Under the pieces are notes generated by a model. The model did no database searches. It was not told where the DNA came from and saw only the letters and a list, made by a program, of their open reading frames with translations. From positions 3,434,001-3,498,000 of the forward strand of contig NZ_CP098323.1 in the NCBI RefSeq assembly GCF_023657595.1: a stretch of DNA of 64,000 nucleotides, in the 5' to 3' direction. Both the position numbers and the translations under genes were made by a program. The stretch comes from Cytobacillus firmus (lineage in GTDB: Bacteria > Bacillota > Bacilli > Bacillales > Cytobacillaceae). Positions 18,388 through 28,155 of the stretch are shown one piece after another; positions within the stretch are counted from its first letter, which is position 1; every line of letters starts with the position of its first letter.

Positions 18388-19371
18388 CTATACATCCAGC
18401 TCAATGTCTGCAGAATATACGTGATGGACTTTCCCGCTGCTGTCTTCAATCATCAGGACCCCATCCTCGGTTATTCCAAGGGCCTTGCCATATATGCTTC
18501 CGGTAATCGTCCTTGCAGTAAGATTTTTGCCAATGCTGACCGCATAACTTTCCCATAAAAGCTTAATCGGATAAAAGCCCTTCTCTAAATAAAGTTTATA
18601 CAGACTTTCCAGTTTGCCAAGCAGGATCTTAATCAGCTCAGCTCTTGAAAGTTTTTCGCCTTTTTCAATGGATAATGAAGTGGCAATTTCTTTAAGTTCA
18701 TCGGGATAATCATCAAGCTGCTGGTTAACATTGATGCCAATTCCTATGATAATAGAAATAATCCGGTCCGCATCCGCCTGCAGTTCTGTCAGAATTCCTG
18801 TAACCTTCTTCCCGTTCATCAAAATATCATTTGGCCATTTAATTTGCGGTGTTAAATCGGTCAGCTCTTCAATTGCCTGTACAACAGCCACTGCTGTAAT
18901 CAGCGTAAGCTGCGGAGCTTTCGGAGGTGGAATGTTCGGTCTTAGAATAACACTCATCCATATGCCTGTTGATTTTGGGGAGTGCCATCTCCTGTCCATT
19001 CTCCCCCTGCCTGAAAGCTGTTCTTCCGCAATGACCACCGTTCCTTCCTGCGCACCCTCGTATGCAAGGCGATGGGCAATCTTCTGAGTTGAATCAACAC
19101 TTTCTTCATGATGGATCTGGCGTCCAAGGGTTTCAGTCTGCAGACCAAGCCTGATTTCATCAGGGGTAACTTTTTCAGGTGTTTTTGTTATCCGATAACC
19201 TTTTCTTCTGACCGCTTCCAATTCAAAGCCTTCTTTCCTCAGCTCTTCAATATGCTTCCATACAGCCGTTCTTGAACATCCAATCAGGTCAGCTAAATAC
19301 TGGCCTGAAAGAAATTCCTCATTGCTTTTCGTAAAAGCATCAATCAATTTGTTCCTGATTTCTGATTGCAC
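18388..19371 (-). CDS. birA: Biotin-protein ligase / biotin operon repressor
   Basis: Attaches biotin to carboxylases and, when loaded with biotinyl-AMP, represses biotin genes. About 327 residues: an N-terminal winged helix (GCSRTAVWKHIEELRKEG, about 30-50), the catalytic GRGRMDR loop near 121-127, and WPNDI/KVTGIL. GTG 19371 is preferred: AAGGGAGTGG lies upstream and the protein then starts like B. subtilis BirA; GTG 19383 overlaps that site. Its start lies inside the end of cca, so it is probably translated from the same message. No BirA operator was found in the window. Confidence 0.92.
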   Translation of the reverse strand: MQSEIRNKLIDAFTKSNEEFLSGQYLADLIGCSRTAVWKHIEELRKEGFELEAVRRKGYRITKTPEKVTPDEIRLGLQTETLGRQIHHEESVDSTQKIAHRLAYEGAQEGTVVIAEEQLSGRGRMDRRWHSPKSTGIWMSVILRPNIPPPKAPQLTLITAVAVVQAIEELTDLTPQIKWPNDILMNGKKVTGILTELQADADRIISIIIGIGINVNQQLDDYPDELKEIATSLSIEKGEKLSRAELIKILLGKLESLYKLYLEKGFYPIKLLWESYAVSIGKNLTARTITGSIYGKALGITEDGVLMIEDSSGKVHHVYSADIELDV

Positions 19372-20552
19372 TTTATGAGCCACTCCCTTATGGATTCATC
19401 ACTATTACTCACTTCGCCGCGCAAGACTGCTTTTTCGGTTTTTTCAAGCTCCGCTTTAATCCAGGGACCAGGAGGTTTGCCAAACCAATCCATCAGCTGA
19501 TCTCCAGTAAGCTGAAGGTCGCTTCTTTCTTTAATCGGCAGAGAATTATATTGACTCAGCAGGCTGTCTGTTCCCCTGCTTGAGTCCTCATGCAAGATTA
19601 CGTTGCGGACCCGTTCCGCGTTCAGGGACTTGTCCCCTGCCTGATAAAGGGAATAGGCCTCCCACTGGTTTTCGGCCCTGTACCGGATCCAGCTGATAAT
19701 CGACACTATCTTTTTTGTTCTCTTTACAGGCAGTTTCCAGTTCTTCAGAAAAGCTTCAGCCTGTGACTCGTCCAACTTAAAGATATACGCAAGAAAGGCC
19801 CACATTTCATCTCCTGTCAGATCTGCTGCATTATAATTTTCTGCTTCTTTTAATTCCTGTTGGAAGCCTGACATTTTTGGCAGATAATTAGACAATCCTG
19901 TTTCCGCAATGACCTTAAGAGCTTTCATCCTGCCGGTTCCCGCTAATAGCTTTTCGAACTCTGCCAGCTTTCTTTCCACTGCTATGTTTTCAAGTAAATG
20001 TGACAGGGATGCCAAAGCATCATAAGTGTTTTTATCAATCTCAAATGCCAGCTGGCTGAAAAAGCGGACTGCTCTCATCATTCGAAGGGCATCTTCAGTA
20101 AATCTCTCAGCCGGGTTGCCTACAGTGCAAATTTTTTTCCCCTCTATAGCGCCCCTGCCGTTAAAAGGATCGATAAGCAGCCCTTCTTTATCCATGGCAA
20201 TCGCGTTCATCGTAAAATCTCTTCTTTTCAAATCCTCTTCCAGTGATCTGATAAATTGCACTTCTGAAGGCCGCCGAAAATCCAGGTATTCAGCCTCTGT
20301 TCGGAAGGTTGTAATTTCATAGGGTATGCCATGATATAGAACCACCACAGTGCCATGTTCAATACCCACATCAAGTGTTCTCGAGAATATGTTTTTTACT
20401 TCTTCCGGGGTAGCCGAAGTAGCAATATCGACGTCTGCAATTTCTTTTCCAAGTATATAATCCCTGACAGAGCCTCCTACAAAATAGGCCTCAAAACCTG
20501 CAGCCTCTAACTTCTCGAGCACAGGAACTGCCTTTGCAAAAGCTTCATTCAT
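19344..20552 (-). CDS. cca: CCA-adding tRNA nucleotidyltransferase
   Basis: Adds or repairs the 3' CCA end of tRNAs without a template. The 402-residue class II enzyme shows GGSVRD, the metal-binding DVDIAT, RRDFTMNA and ERFTEDALRMMRAVRF motifs in the N-terminal half. AAGGTGACCTTTG precedes the ATG, which overlaps the bshA stop by one base. It lies in the tightly packed run from dapB to birA. Confidence 0.95.
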   Translation of the reverse strand: MNEAFAKAVPVLEKLEAAGFEAYFVGGSVRDYILGKEIADVDIATSATPEEVKNIFSRTLDVGIEHGTVVVLYHGIPYEITTFRTEAEYLDFRRPSEVQFIRSLEEDLKRRDFTMNAIAMDKEGLLIDPFNGRGAIEGKKICTVGNPAERFTEDALRMMRAVRFFSQLAFEIDKNTYDALASLSHLLENIAVERKLAEFEKLLAGTGRMKALKVIAETGLSNYLPKMSGFQQELKEAENYNAADLTGDEMWAFLAYIFKLDESQAEAFLKNWKLPVKRTKKIVSIISWIRYRAENQWEAYSLYQAGDKSLNAERVRNVILHEDSSRGTDSLLSQYNSLPIKERSDLQLTGDQLMDWFGKPPGPWIKAELEKTEKAVLRGEVSNSDESIREWLIKCNQKSGTN

Positions 20553-21694
20553 CAAAGGTCACCTTTTTCCAAAAGTTCATAATAAAACTCTTCATATTGA
20601 ATGACAATGCGGCCGGCACTGAACCTGTCTTTTGCAAGCGAAATGGATTGTGAAGAAAACCTGTCAAGCAGTTTCTCATCAGTAAGCAATTTAATTGCTT
20701 TTAGCGAGATATCAGTTATATCACCCAATGTGCAAATATAGCCGGTCTCACCATCGCTGATTACTTCGGGAATTCCACCGACATCTGTACCGATGCATGG
20801 CACTCCGCATGCCATTGCCTCAAGAGCAACAAGTCCAAAGCTTTCCTTTTCCGATAATAAAAGCATTAAATCACTGATGCTGTAAAGCTCCTCCACATTG
20901 TCCTGCTTTCCCAAAAACAAAACCTTGTCTTTAAGCTTCAGGTCATTCACCAGTCTGCATATAACGCTCATTTCCGGTCCATCTCCTACTAACAGCAGCT
21001 TCGAAGGAACTTCTGCAGAAATTTTTGAAAAGGCCTTCACAACATCCGGCACCCGCTTTACACTGCGGAAATTAGATACATGGATGATCACCTTTTCACC
21101 AGCGTTTATGCCATATTCTTCTTTTAGATAAAGAGAATCGGTTTTCCTGTATATTCTTTCATCTATAAAGTTATAAACAGCTCTTATGGACTTATCAGGT
21201 TTGATCAGGTCATAAGTTTGTGATATTAAAGCTTTGGAAACAGCTGTAACTCCATCAGACTTTTCGATTCCAAAACGTATCGCATCTGTAAGGGATGGGT
21301 CGTACCCGAGAACTGTAATATCTGTTCCATGAAGGGTGGTAACAATCTTAATGTCTGTACCGCTCATCTGCTTTGCCAGAATCGCGCAGACTGCATGAGG
21401 AATCGCATAATGCACATGCAGCAGATCAAGTCCCTCGCGTTTTATCACTTCCGCCATTTTACTTGCCAGCGCGATATCGTAAGGAGCATATTGAAATACG
21501 GAGTATTGATTGACATCCACCTGATGATAAAAAATATTGGGGTACATCCTTTTCAGTCTAAAAGGGAGGCTTGATGAAATAAAATGTATTTCATGGCCTT
21601 TTTCGGCAAGCATCTTCCCTAATTCTGTTGCTACAACACCTGAACCTCCCACCGTGGGATAGCAGGTGATACCTATTTTTAATTTTTTTCTCAT
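20552..21694 (-). CDS. bshA: N-acetyl-alpha-D-glucosaminyl L-malate synthase
   Basis: GT4-type retaining glycosyltransferase for the first step of bacillithiol synthesis, joining UDP-GlcNAc to L-malate. The 380-residue sequence shows the N-terminal [12 protein letters not shown] loop and the C-terminal [18 protein letters not shown] nucleotide-sugar signature. Its ATG overlaps the bshB1 stop by 4 bp, so enzyme and deacetylase are probably made together. Order mgsA-bshB1-bshA-cca is the same in B. subtilis. Confidence 0.95.
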   Translation of the reverse strand: MRKKLKIGITCYPTVGGSGVVATELGKMLAEKGHEIHFISSSLPFRLKRMYPNIFYHQVDVNQYSVFQYAPYDIALASKMAEVIKREGLDLLHVHYAIPHAVCAILAKQMSGTDIKIVTTLHGTDITVLGYDPSLTDAIRFGIEKSDGVTAVSKALISQTYDLIKPDKSIRAVYNFIDERIYRKTDSLYLKEEYGINAGEKVIIHVSNFRSVKRVPDVVKAFSKISAEVPSKLLLVGDGPEMSVICRLVNDLKLKDKVLFLGKQDNVEELYSISDLMLLLSEKESFGLVALEAMACGVPCIGTDVGGIPEVISDGETGYICTLGDITDISLKAIKLLTDEKLLDRFSSQSISLAKDRFSAGRIVIQYEEFYYELLEKGDL

Positions 21695-22407
21695 ATTTCT
21701 CCACCGAATATATCCATATTTACCAGTAAGGGATTCTTCACTTTAAAGCCCTCTGCATATTGCACCCCTGCCTGTTTTCCAAATAAGCTTTCCCTCGCTG
21801 CAACAGTTTCAATATAACCGTTGACAAGCGGTGTATCAAATGAACCTGGGCTTCTTGTAAATTGACTTTGATAGGACTCGAGACCTGCAATTTTTTTATC
21901 CATAAATGAAGAGATATCGATCAGGAAGTCAGGCTTATGGAAGCCGTTTATCATGTAAAAGTGCAGGCTTTTCACCTTATGCGGAGCAAAATTGCCGCCT
22001 GTTTCATATTTCTTGATTCCGGCCGAAAAGACGGCTTCTTCCACCAGGCGGGCACAATGCCCGTGGTCTGGATGCCTGTCCTCCATATATGGCGCAAACA
22101 CAAGGGCAGGTCTATATTTGCGGATCATTTCAGCGATCTTTTTTATGTATTCCTGGTTATAAAATAAGCCCCTGTCCGGCAGATTAAGAGTCTCCCGGAC
22201 ACTAACCCCCAGAATGCATGCTGCTTTCATCGATTCTTCTATACGGATTTCAACTGTCCCATTGGAAGAAAGCTCTGCCCGTGTTAAGTCGCATATTCCA
22301 ATCTTTTTTCCGATAGAGGCAAATTTGGCAATTGTGCCGCCCATGCCGATTTCAACATCATCAGCATGCGCGCCAAATGCCAGTATATCAAGGTTATCCG
22401 GGTTCAT
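21691..22407 (-). CDS. bshB1: Bacillithiol biosynthesis deacetylase BshB1
   Basis: Zinc-dependent LmbE/PIG-L-family deacetylase producing GlcN-malate in bacillithiol synthesis. The zinc motif AHADD at residues 13-17 and the HPDHGH block at 112-117 are intact; the length (238) is normal. The start overlaps the end of mgsA. Neighbouring bshA carries out the previous step. Confidence 0.94.
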   Translation of the reverse strand: MNPDNLDILAFGAHADDVEIGMGGTIAKFASIGKKIGICDLTRAELSSNGTVEIRIEESMKAACILGVSVRETLNLPDRGLFYNQEYIKKIAEMIRKYRPALVFAPYMEDRHPDHGHCARLVEEAVFSAGIKKYETGGNFAPHKVKSLHFYMINGFHKPDFLIDISSFMDKKIAGLESYQSQFTRSPGSFDTPLVNGYIETVAARESLFGKQAGVQYAEGFKVKNPLLVNMDIFGGEI

Positions 22408-22816
22408 TCATGTCACCTTTTTCACTTACGATATTTCTCCAAGATAAATCATTGCGTTCAAGGCCTTTAATAATAATTTCAGCTGTGCCCATATTGGTCG
22501 CGAGCGGCACAGCATATACGTCACAGAGACGCACCAAAGCTGAGACATCCGGCTCATGGGGCTGAACAGTCAGAGGATCTCTGAAGAAAAATACAACATC
22601 CATTTTATTGTTGGCAATTAAAGCACCAATTTCCTGGTCCCCGCCAAGAGGTCCTGACTGAAAACGGTGAATGGAAAGGCCAGATTCTTTCATGATGCGG
22701 GAACCGGTCGTTCCGGTAGCATAAAGGGTATGTTCGGCAAGAATGGATTTATAGGCGATCGCAAACCTTACAATATCATCCTTTTTCTTATCATGGGCTA
22801 TTAAGGCAATATTCAT
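22394..22816 (-). CDS. mgsA: Methylglyoxal synthase
   Basis: Converts dihydroxyacetone phosphate to methylglyoxal, a bypass that releases phosphate when triose phosphates build up. The 140-residue protein carries the phosphate-binding GTTGS and SGPLGGDQ (catalytic D60) and [11 protein letters not shown] motifs. It lies between dapB and the bacillithiol genes; since bacillithiol helps detoxify methylglyoxal, the linkage is functionally sensible, though that is inference. Confidence 0.95.
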   Translation of the reverse strand: MNIALIAHDKKKDDIVRFAIAYKSILAEHTLYATGTTGSRIMKESGLSIHRFQSGPLGGDQEIGALIANNKMDVVFFFRDPLTVQPHEPDVSALVRLCDVYAVPLATNMGTAEIIIKGLERNDLSWRNIVSEKGDMNEPG

Positions 22817-22830
22817 GTCGGCACCCCTCT

Positions 22831-23634
22831 CTAATCAATAATATTTTCGAGACCGTAAACGAGTGTATCAATTTTCAAAACCGTATCAACAGCAAGTTTT
22901 ACTCCTGACATAAAAGAAGCTCTATTATATGAGTCATGACGGATCGTCAATGTCTGGCCCTCAGAGCCGAACATTACCTGCTGATGAGCAATCAGGCCAG
23001 GCAGGCGTACAGAATGTATATGCATGCCATCGAAATTTGCGCCTCTGGCACCAGGAATCGTTTCCTTCTCCTCCGGGTGCCCCTGCTCCTTTTTCGTTCT
23101 TACATCAGCAATCATCTCCGCTGTTTTAACTGCAGTACCAGATGGAGCATCCAATTTCTGGTCATGGTGCAGCTCAATAATTTCCACATCATTAAAATAT
23201 CTTCCTGCCAATTGGGAGAATTTCATCATTAATACAGCACCAAGTGCAAAGTTTGGGGCAATAATGCAGCCAATGCCTTTTTCATGGCAAAGTTCTTCAA
23301 GCTCTTTCAGATTATCCTTCGAAAAGCCTGTTGTTCCAACAACTGGCCTTACACCATATTCCAGGGCAGTTTTTGTATGGAACATTCCTACTTCCGGAGT
23401 TGTCAAATCGATCAGAACGTCGGGACTTAGCTCCTGAAAGGCTAGGGCCAGATCTGTGTATACCGGAACATGGCCAAATTGTGAGAAGCCTTCAAAATCG
23501 CTAAGAAAGCCACCGCCATTTTTATGATCGATCACAGCAGCTAACTCATAGTTCTCTGTTCGATTAACAAGATGGACGGCTTCGCTTCCCATCCTCCCCC
23601 GCGGTCCCGCAATAATAACTTTAACTTTATCCAT
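22831..23634 (-). CDS. dapB: 4-hydroxy-tetrahydrodipicolinate reductase
   Basis: NAD(P)H-dependent step of lysine/diaminopimelate synthesis, also feeding dipicolinate for spores. The 267-residue protein has the Rossmann start [15 protein letters not shown], the catalytic [15 protein letters not shown] block and a typical C-terminal NFAL...[25 protein letters not shown] precedes the ATG. It sits 14 bp after ypjD and before mgsA, as in B. subtilis. Confidence 0.95.
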   Translation of the reverse strand: MDKVKVIIAGPRGRMGSEAVHLVNRTENYELAAVIDHKNGGGFLSDFEGFSQFGHVPVYTDLALAFQELSPDVLIDLTTPEVGMFHTKTALEYGVRPVVGTTGFSKDNLKELEELCHEKGIGCIIAPNFALGAVLMMKFSQLAGRYFNDVEIIELHHDQKLDAPSGTAVKTAEMIADVRTKKEQGHPEEKETIPGARGANFDGMHIHSVRLPGLIAHQQVMFGSEGQTLTIRHDSYNRASFMSGVKLAVDTVLKIDTLVYGLENIID

Positions 23635-23648
23635 TGTCCTCTCTCCTT

Positions 23649-23981
23649 CTACTCTTCAATTCTTGTCCATCTGTCTTTATCGCGTGTGCTGAATTTTTCC
23701 ATGACGCGATTGTGCGCTTCTTCTAAGTCAATATTTAAGGAATTAGCAAAGCATATTAGAACAAAGAGCATATCTCCAAGCTCTTCCTCGATAGCCTTTT
23801 CTTCCTCTGTGGATTTTTTTGGTTTTTCACCATAGTGATGGTTTACTTCCCTGGATAGTTCCCCAAGTTCCTCGGTCATCCTTGCAAGCATCGCCAATGG
23901 GCTGAAATAACCTTCTTTAAATTGGCTTATGTATTTGTCAACGTCTGTTTGCATTTCTTTCATTGTTTTTGGATTCTCCAT
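23649..23981 (-). CDS. ypjD: MazG-like nucleotide pyrophosphohydrolase YpjD
   Basis: Short (110 residues) all-alpha MazG-type protein. The [15 protein letters not shown] and [16 protein letters not shown] segments give the paired ExxE...ExxD metal-binding pattern expected for NTP pyrophosphohydrolases. AGAGGTGAAAGT precedes ATG 23981. It is the first gene of the ypjD-dapB-mgsA-bsh run and is divergent from ypjC. The substrate is not determined; members hydrolyse (d)NTPs or analogues. Confidence 0.88.
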   Translation of the reverse strand: MENPKTMKEMQTDVDKYISQFKEGYFSPLAMLARMTEELGELSREVNHHYGEKPKKSTEEEKAIEEELGDMLFVLICFANSLNIDLEEAHNRVMEKFSTRDKDRWTRIEE

Positions 23982-24105
23982 ACTTTCACCTCTGTTTCTA
24001 TTACATGTTTTATATACGAGATTTCCACTTTTCATGTTAAGCTATAGCTCAGCCATTTTACAAATATTTTTTATCATTGCTTATAGATGATCAGTCAGCC
24101 GCTTC

Positions 24106-24134
24106 TTGTCCTTTGATGTTATTGCTCTTATAAT
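24106..24134 (+). promoter_or_regulatory. Sigma-A-type promoter of ypjC
   Basis: TTGTCC and TATAAT are separated by 17 bases, about 60 bp upstream of the ypjC start. Confidence 0.65.
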
Positions 24135-24195
24135 CTGTATCTTATATAATTAGATACGCTTTGGTATTGTGATATTCAGGCAGCGGAGGGATAAT

Positions 24196-25068
24196 ATGTT
24201 TTATGGATTAAAATTTAAGAATATTTTTTTCATTTTGCTAGGTTCGGCCATTTTTTCTTGGGGCCTTGTTCACTTTAATATGCAAAATAACTTGGCCGAA
24301 GGCGGTTTCACCGGTATTACCCTGCTTTTATACTTCCTTTTCGAGTGGGACCCTTCCTATACTAACCTTCTGCTAAATATACCTCTTTTCTTTATTGGAT
24401 GGAAACTTCTGGGCAGGTATGTTTTTCTTTATACCATCATCGGAACGGTCGGTGTGTCCCTATTCCTATGGATTTTTCAGCGGTACCAGATTGAAATGCC
24501 ATTAAAAGAGGATCTGACTCTTGCTTCCTTATTCGCGGGTGTTTTTATCGGGATCGGCCTTGGCACAATTTTCAGGTTTGGAGGCACAACAGGCGGAGTT
24601 GATATAATTGCCAGACTTGTACATAAATATGCCGGAGTCAGCATGGGAAAGACAATGTTCATTTTTGACTTTTTTGTGATTGCCCTTTCATTAATTACAT
24701 ATTTGAACTACAGGGAAGCCATGTATACCCTGGTTGCTGTTTTTGTGGGTGCAAAAGTAATAGATTTCATGCAGGAAGGGGCTTATGCAGCAAGGGGGGC
24801 CATGATCATATCAGAACAAAACGATGCAATTGCCGATAAAATCATGAAAGAAATGGATCGAGGCGTTACAGTATTAAAAGGCCATGGTTCCTTCACCAAA
24901 AAAGAGCGGGAAGTATTATATTGTGTTGTCGGCCGAAATGAAATTGTCCGTTTAAAAAATGCGATTACTTCTGTTGATCCCCATGCATTTGTTTCTGTCA
25001 CAGCTGTACATGATGTGCTGGGGGAAGGCTTTACTTTGGATGAAAATAAAAAGCCGGTTGAACGCTAA
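24196..25068 (+). CDS. ypjC: YitT/DUF2179-family membrane protein YpjC
   Basis: Integral membrane protein of 290 residues with about five N-terminal helices (about 8-195, including the family glycine-rich FGGTTGGVDIIARL) and a C-terminal cytosolic DUF2179 domain (about 210-280, REVLYCVVGRNEI). Transport function is suspected for the family but not established. GGAGGGATAAT precedes ATG 24196. It is the only plus-strand gene between 6 and 54 kb, divergent from ypjD and convergent with the YugP-type gene. Confidence 0.88.
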   Translation: MFYGLKFKNIFFILLGSAIFSWGLVHFNMQNNLAEGGFTGITLLLYFLFEWDPSYTNLLLNIPLFFIGWKLLGRYVFLYTIIGTVGVSLFLWIFQRYQIEMPLKEDLTLASLFAGVFIGIGLGTIFRFGGTTGGVDIIARLVHKYAGVSMGKTMFIFDFFVIALSLITYLNYREAMYTLVAVFVGAKVIDFMQEGAYAARGAMIISEQNDAIADKIMKEMDRGVTVLKGHGSFTKKEREVLYCVVGRNEIVRLKNAITSVDPHAFVSVTAVHDVLGEGFTLDENKKPVER

Positions 25069-25076
25069 AAATTAAT

Positions 25077-25104
25077 GTGATGTCCCAGGGACATCACTTT
25101 TTTT
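25077..25104 (+). terminator. Terminator of ypjC
   Basis: GTGATGTCCC pairs with GGGACATCAC and is followed by seven Ts, 9 bp after the ypjC stop. Confidence 0.85.
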
Positions 25105-25106
25105 CA

Positions 25107-25133
25107 TTAAAAAAGCCGGCATTGCCGGCTTTT
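25107..25133 (-). terminator. Terminator of the YugP-type peptidase gene
   Basis: AAAAGCCGGC pairs with GCCGGCTTTT around AT; an A-tract on the plus strand gives a T-run on the minus strand just after the stop codon. Confidence 0.75.
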
Positions 25134-25812
25134 ACTCAGATCTGGTCATTCCTGTGTAAATAAGAATTAAACGCAGCAATTCCAGCACAGCCACGGCTGC
25201 TGCCGCCACATATGTCAAAGCAGCTGCATTTAAAACTTTCTTAGTCTCTCTTTCTTCATCGTTTCTGATAATTCCAAGGGATACTACCTGATCCATCGCA
25301 CGATTGGAAGCATTGAACTCTACCGGAAGTGTGATCACCTGAAAAACCACTGCAGCTGCCATGAAGATAATTCCAAGCAGCACCATACCGCTCAACCCAG
25401 CAAAAAAACCGATCATGATCAGAATCCAGGAGAAGTTGGAACCAAGATTCGCAACAGGTACGAGTGCATGGCGGAAACGCAGAAAAGCGTAATCCTGATT
25501 ATCCTGAATAGCATGGCCAACTTCATGGGCTGCAATTGCAGCAGCAGCCACAGAATGGCCATGATAATTTGTTGCTGAAAGTCTGACTGTCTTGGATCGC
25601 GGATCATAGTGATCTGTTAGATGCCCCCTTGTTTCTTCAACGCCAACTTTATATAGACCATTCTCATCCAGAATTCTTCTGGCTACTTCAGCACCCCTCA
25701 TTTGAGTGGATGAAGGAACTTTTGAATATTTGCTGTAAGCTCCCTTTACTTTCATTTGTGCCCAAAGCGGAACAAGAATAATTATTGCAAAATAAATGAG
25801 ATATCCTCCCAT
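25132..25812 (-). CDS. YugP-type zinc metallopeptidase
   Basis: This 226-residue membrane protein has an N-terminal helix, the zinc motif HEVGHAIQ (AAHEVGHAIQDNQDYAFLR, about 108-116) and three or four C-terminal helices. It matches the PF04298/YugP family of neutral zinc metallopeptidases. GGGAGGTAACAGA precedes ATG 25812. In B. subtilis yugP lies elsewhere, so its place between ypjC and ypjB differs from that genome. It is followed (upstream in transcription) by a dispersed repeat. The substrate is unknown. Confidence 0.88.
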   Translation of the reverse strand: MGGYLIYFAIIILVPLWAQMKVKGAYSKYSKVPSSTQMRGAEVARRILDENGLYKVGVEETRGHLTDHYDPRSKTVRLSATNYHGHSVAAAAIAAHEVGHAIQDNQDYAFLRFRHALVPVANLGSNFSWILIMIGFFAGLSGMVLLGIIFMAAAVVFQVITLPVEFNASNRAMDQVVSLGIIRNDEERETKKVLNAAALTYVAAAAVAVLELLRLILIYTGMTRSE

Positions 25813-25945
25813 TCTGTTACCTCCCATTAAGCTGTTCATGGTGAATTTTAACCGCTGGCCTGCGAATGCCCAGCATACAAGTCACTCTGCCTATCTCTTC
25901 CCTTTTCTCTTCATTACAAAACAGGAAAAGACTCTCTTTTTTTGT

Positions 25946-26226
25946 AAGGCTCTTTTTGTATAAAATATTGTTTTTCGCCAACAATATCGGCCGTTGATTT
26001 CCGCTCCAGGCTGCTAAGCGAACCGCGGGGCGGGCGGTGTGCCTCCTCGACGCTCCGCGTCTGCGAGGTCTCACCTGTCCCGCTACTCCCGCAGGACGTT
26101 AAATAAGCGCCCTTGAGTAAACACCGCACGAAGAAAATGCGAATGCATTTTCGAGGATCTCGCACCTTCCGCTCCAATCAACTCAGTAATAATATACAAA
26201 AAGCAATAAACCTTGCGAAAACAGCT
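25946..26226 (+). repeat. Dispersed MITE-like repeat, copy 2
   Basis: About 280 bp in the gap between the YugP-type gene and ypjB. The left end AAGGCTCTTTTTG and the right end GCGAAAACAGCT form imperfect terminal inverted repeats. The core is nearly identical to copies 3 and 4 (CGCGGGGCGGGCGG; CGCTCCGCGTCTGCG; CATTTTCGAGGATCTCGCAC). The short reading frame across it recurs in copy 4 only because the DNA is repeated. Confidence 0.9.
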
Positions 26227-26234
26227 CTTTGTAT

Positions 26235-27011
26235 TTAGGATCGATTTTTTTGTCTTGCCCTGTCTCCCTTATATTTTCTCCATCCTACGTAAGATAATGT
26301 AATGATGATTATGCTCCCGGTTGAGATGATCACCCACCAGAGGGATGGATCCGTTTCATCCTCTGTCATTTCATCAAAGATCGTCTGCAGATCATTTTCC
26401 AATGCAGCAAGTTCCTGCTGGCTTGCCTGCTGGGAAAGCACCTGCGGCCGATAATGATCGATAAAATTTATGCGTGCGTTCAGTTTTTGTACCTTTTCTG
26501 CATCCACATCAATCTTCAGACTGGGATAAATAACCTCATATAAAGACAAAAAGGAATTCAAACGTGAATGGAAGTTCTCGTTATTGCCGCTGTAAGCCGC
26601 TTCCTTTACCTCACCAAACACTGACATGATCGGCTTCTCCATTTCAGTCCATAAAGGCTGATATTTGGAGGAAATCGCATCCATTACGAGGCGGAATTTT
26701 GTTGCATGATTCAGCCGTTCTTCATGGCTCATGGATGTATTTACCGCAGCTTGTACAGCATCATCATGAGAGACGGTAATAATCCGCAGTTCGTCCATTG
26801 TAAATGGCCTATCCTTGCCGTTTACAGCAACGAATTGCTCGGAGAAATACTCCAAAAGCTTCTTGGCATCCTCATACCTGTGAAGCTTAACCATCTGTAA
26901 GGCTTCATTAGATAATTGATCTAATTTATCTATTTTTGTTGTCTTATCTGCAGACACCATTCCAGGCAATAACATAATAATGAATAAGAATGCGATTACT
27001 TTTCGCCTCAT
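26235..27011 (-). CDS. ypjB: Sporulation protein YpjB
   Basis: This 258-residue protein has an N-terminal signal peptide (about 1-22, ending MVSADKT), a helical extracytoplasmic domain and one C-terminal membrane helix (about 225-247) with a basic cytosolic tail. That fits the Spore_YpjB family, linked to sporulation in B. subtilis though its molecular role is unclear. ATG 27011 follows GAGGGGGGA by 9 bases. It is flanked on both sides by direct copies of the dispersed repeat. Confidence 0.85.
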   Translation of the reverse strand: MRRKVIAFLFIIMLLPGMVSADKTTKIDKLDQLSNEALQMVKLHRYEDAKKLLEYFSEQFVAVNGKDRPFTMDELRIITVSHDDAVQAAVNTSMSHEERLNHATKFRLVMDAISSKYQPLWTEMEKPIMSVFGEVKEAAYSGNNENFHSRLNSFLSLYEVIYPSLKIDVDAEKVQKLNARINFIDHYRPQVLSQQASQQELAALENDLQTIFDEMTEDETDPSLWWVIISTGSIIIITLSYVGWRKYKGDRARQKNRS

Positions 27012-27110
27012 CAAACTTGTCCCCCCTCAAATTACTATTAGATAAATATGAAAAGAGGGACAAGGTTAGACCAGAAAATAATTTTGGAAGCCAGGTTATT
27101 TCTTTAAAAA

Positions 27111-27388
27111 AGGCTCTTTTCGTATATAATGTTGTTTTTCATCAATATTGCCCGTTGATTACCGCTCCAGGCTGCTCAGCGAAACGCGGGGCAGGCGGTG
27201 AGCCTCCTCGACGCTCCGCGACTGCGGGGTCTCACCTGTCCCGTTACTCCCGCTGGACGTTGAATAGGCTCCCCCGAGAAACACCGCACGAAGAAAATGC
27301 GATAGCATTTTCGAGGATCTCGCACCTTCCGCTCCAATCAACCAGTAAATAAGATACAAAAAAGCAACAAACCTTGCGAAAACAGCCT
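27111..27388 (+). repeat. Dispersed MITE-like repeat, copy 3 (best ends)
   Basis: 278 bp between ypjB and ypjA with the clearest terminal inverted repeats: AGGCTCTTTTCGTATATAAT at the left matches AGGCTGTTTTCGCAAGGTTT on the opposite strand at the right. Inside these, GTTGATTACCGCTCC (left) mirrors GTTGATTGGAGCGG (right, opposite strand). No transposase gene is present, consistent with a non-autonomous element. Confidence 0.9.
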
Positions 27389-27392
27389 AAAA

Positions 27393-27424
27393 AAAGACCC
27401 AAAACACTCAATGGTTTGGATCAT
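27393..27424 (-). terminator. Terminator of ypjA
   Basis: On the minus strand GATCCAAAC pairs, with wobble, with GTTTTGGGTC and is followed by a T-run. It lies 14 bp after the ypjA stop and abuts the right end of repeat copy 3. Confidence 0.6.
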
Positions 27425-27437
27425 GGGAATCAGAGCA

Positions 27438-28034
27438 CTATTTCACTATATCCAGACTAAACCGATTCTTTCTTAGGACGAAGTAATACGCGGTTCCTAG
27501 TGAGAAAATGCTGAGCCAGAATGTAAAATAGCCGATTTGCGGTGTGTAAAGATTTAAAATAGGATAGCGGGGTAGCATGAAAAAGACATAATCAATTACA
27601 TCATTGTGTAAAGTCCAGATACCCGTAATGACTAGATGCCATGTTTTGAAGCGATAGAAAGGTGCGTAAAGAACACCCTGGACTGCCATTGCACCATGGG
27701 AGAAGATTAGCATGAGAGCAACAGGATCCAATTCACCTGTAACCTCAAATACCAGCAAATTCATAACTACGGCCCATATACCGTATTTAATAAGGGTTAC
27801 AATTGCTAAAGCTTCCATTAATGGCCAATTTTTGCCCATTAGAAAGGCAATCAGCACAAACATAAAAAACAGGCTCGCTGTAGGGCTGTCGGGTACGAAT
27901 GGCAAGAAAATAGCCGGTGTATCTACCAGCTGCCACTTATACCATATATAGCCATAGATGGTGCCTGCTGTGTTAATAATCAGAAGCAGTATCAGCATAG
28001 CTCTGCTGCCTAATAAAGGATAGATCCATTTCAT
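27438..28034 (-). CDS. ypjA: DUF1405 membrane protein YpjA
   Basis: Polytopic membrane protein of 198 residues with about five or six helices, belonging to DUF1405. AAGGAGAAAAAAC precedes ATG 28034. It lies just downstream of qcrC (after the qcr terminator), the B. subtilis arrangement, and a link to the bc complex has been guessed from that synteny only. Function unknown. Confidence 0.82.
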   Translation of the reverse strand: MKWIYPLLGSRAMLILLLIINTAGTIYGYIWYKWQLVDTPAIFLPFVPDSPTASLFFMFVLIAFLMGKNWPLMEALAIVTLIKYGIWAVVMNLLVFEVTGELDPVALMLIFSHGAMAVQGVLYAPFYRFKTWHLVITGIWTLHNDVIDYVFFMLPRYPILNLYTPQIGYFTFWLSIFSLGTAYYFVLRKNRFSLDIVK

Positions 28035-28119
28035 GTTTTTTCTCCTTTTCTCTATGTACACGATTATTTCATTATTTTACCACATCAAACTCCTGTAAAA
28101 AAACGAACAATTTTTAGGC

Positions 28120-28152
28120 AAAAAAAAGAAGCTGGCAAAGCCAGCTCCTTTT
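28120..28152 (-). terminator. Terminator of the qcrABC operon
   Basis: GAGCTGGC pairs with GCCAGCTTC around TTT and is followed by seven Ts on the minus strand, directly after qcrC. Confidence 0.85.
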
Positions 28153-28155
28153 AAA

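Noticed and set aside
25914-26177. Open frame repeated with similar peptide at 59896-60183 (MERKVRDPRKCIRIFFVRC)
   Set aside because: Both are inside dispersed repeat copies; similarity comes from repeated DNA, and the frame is interrupted in copies 1 and 3.
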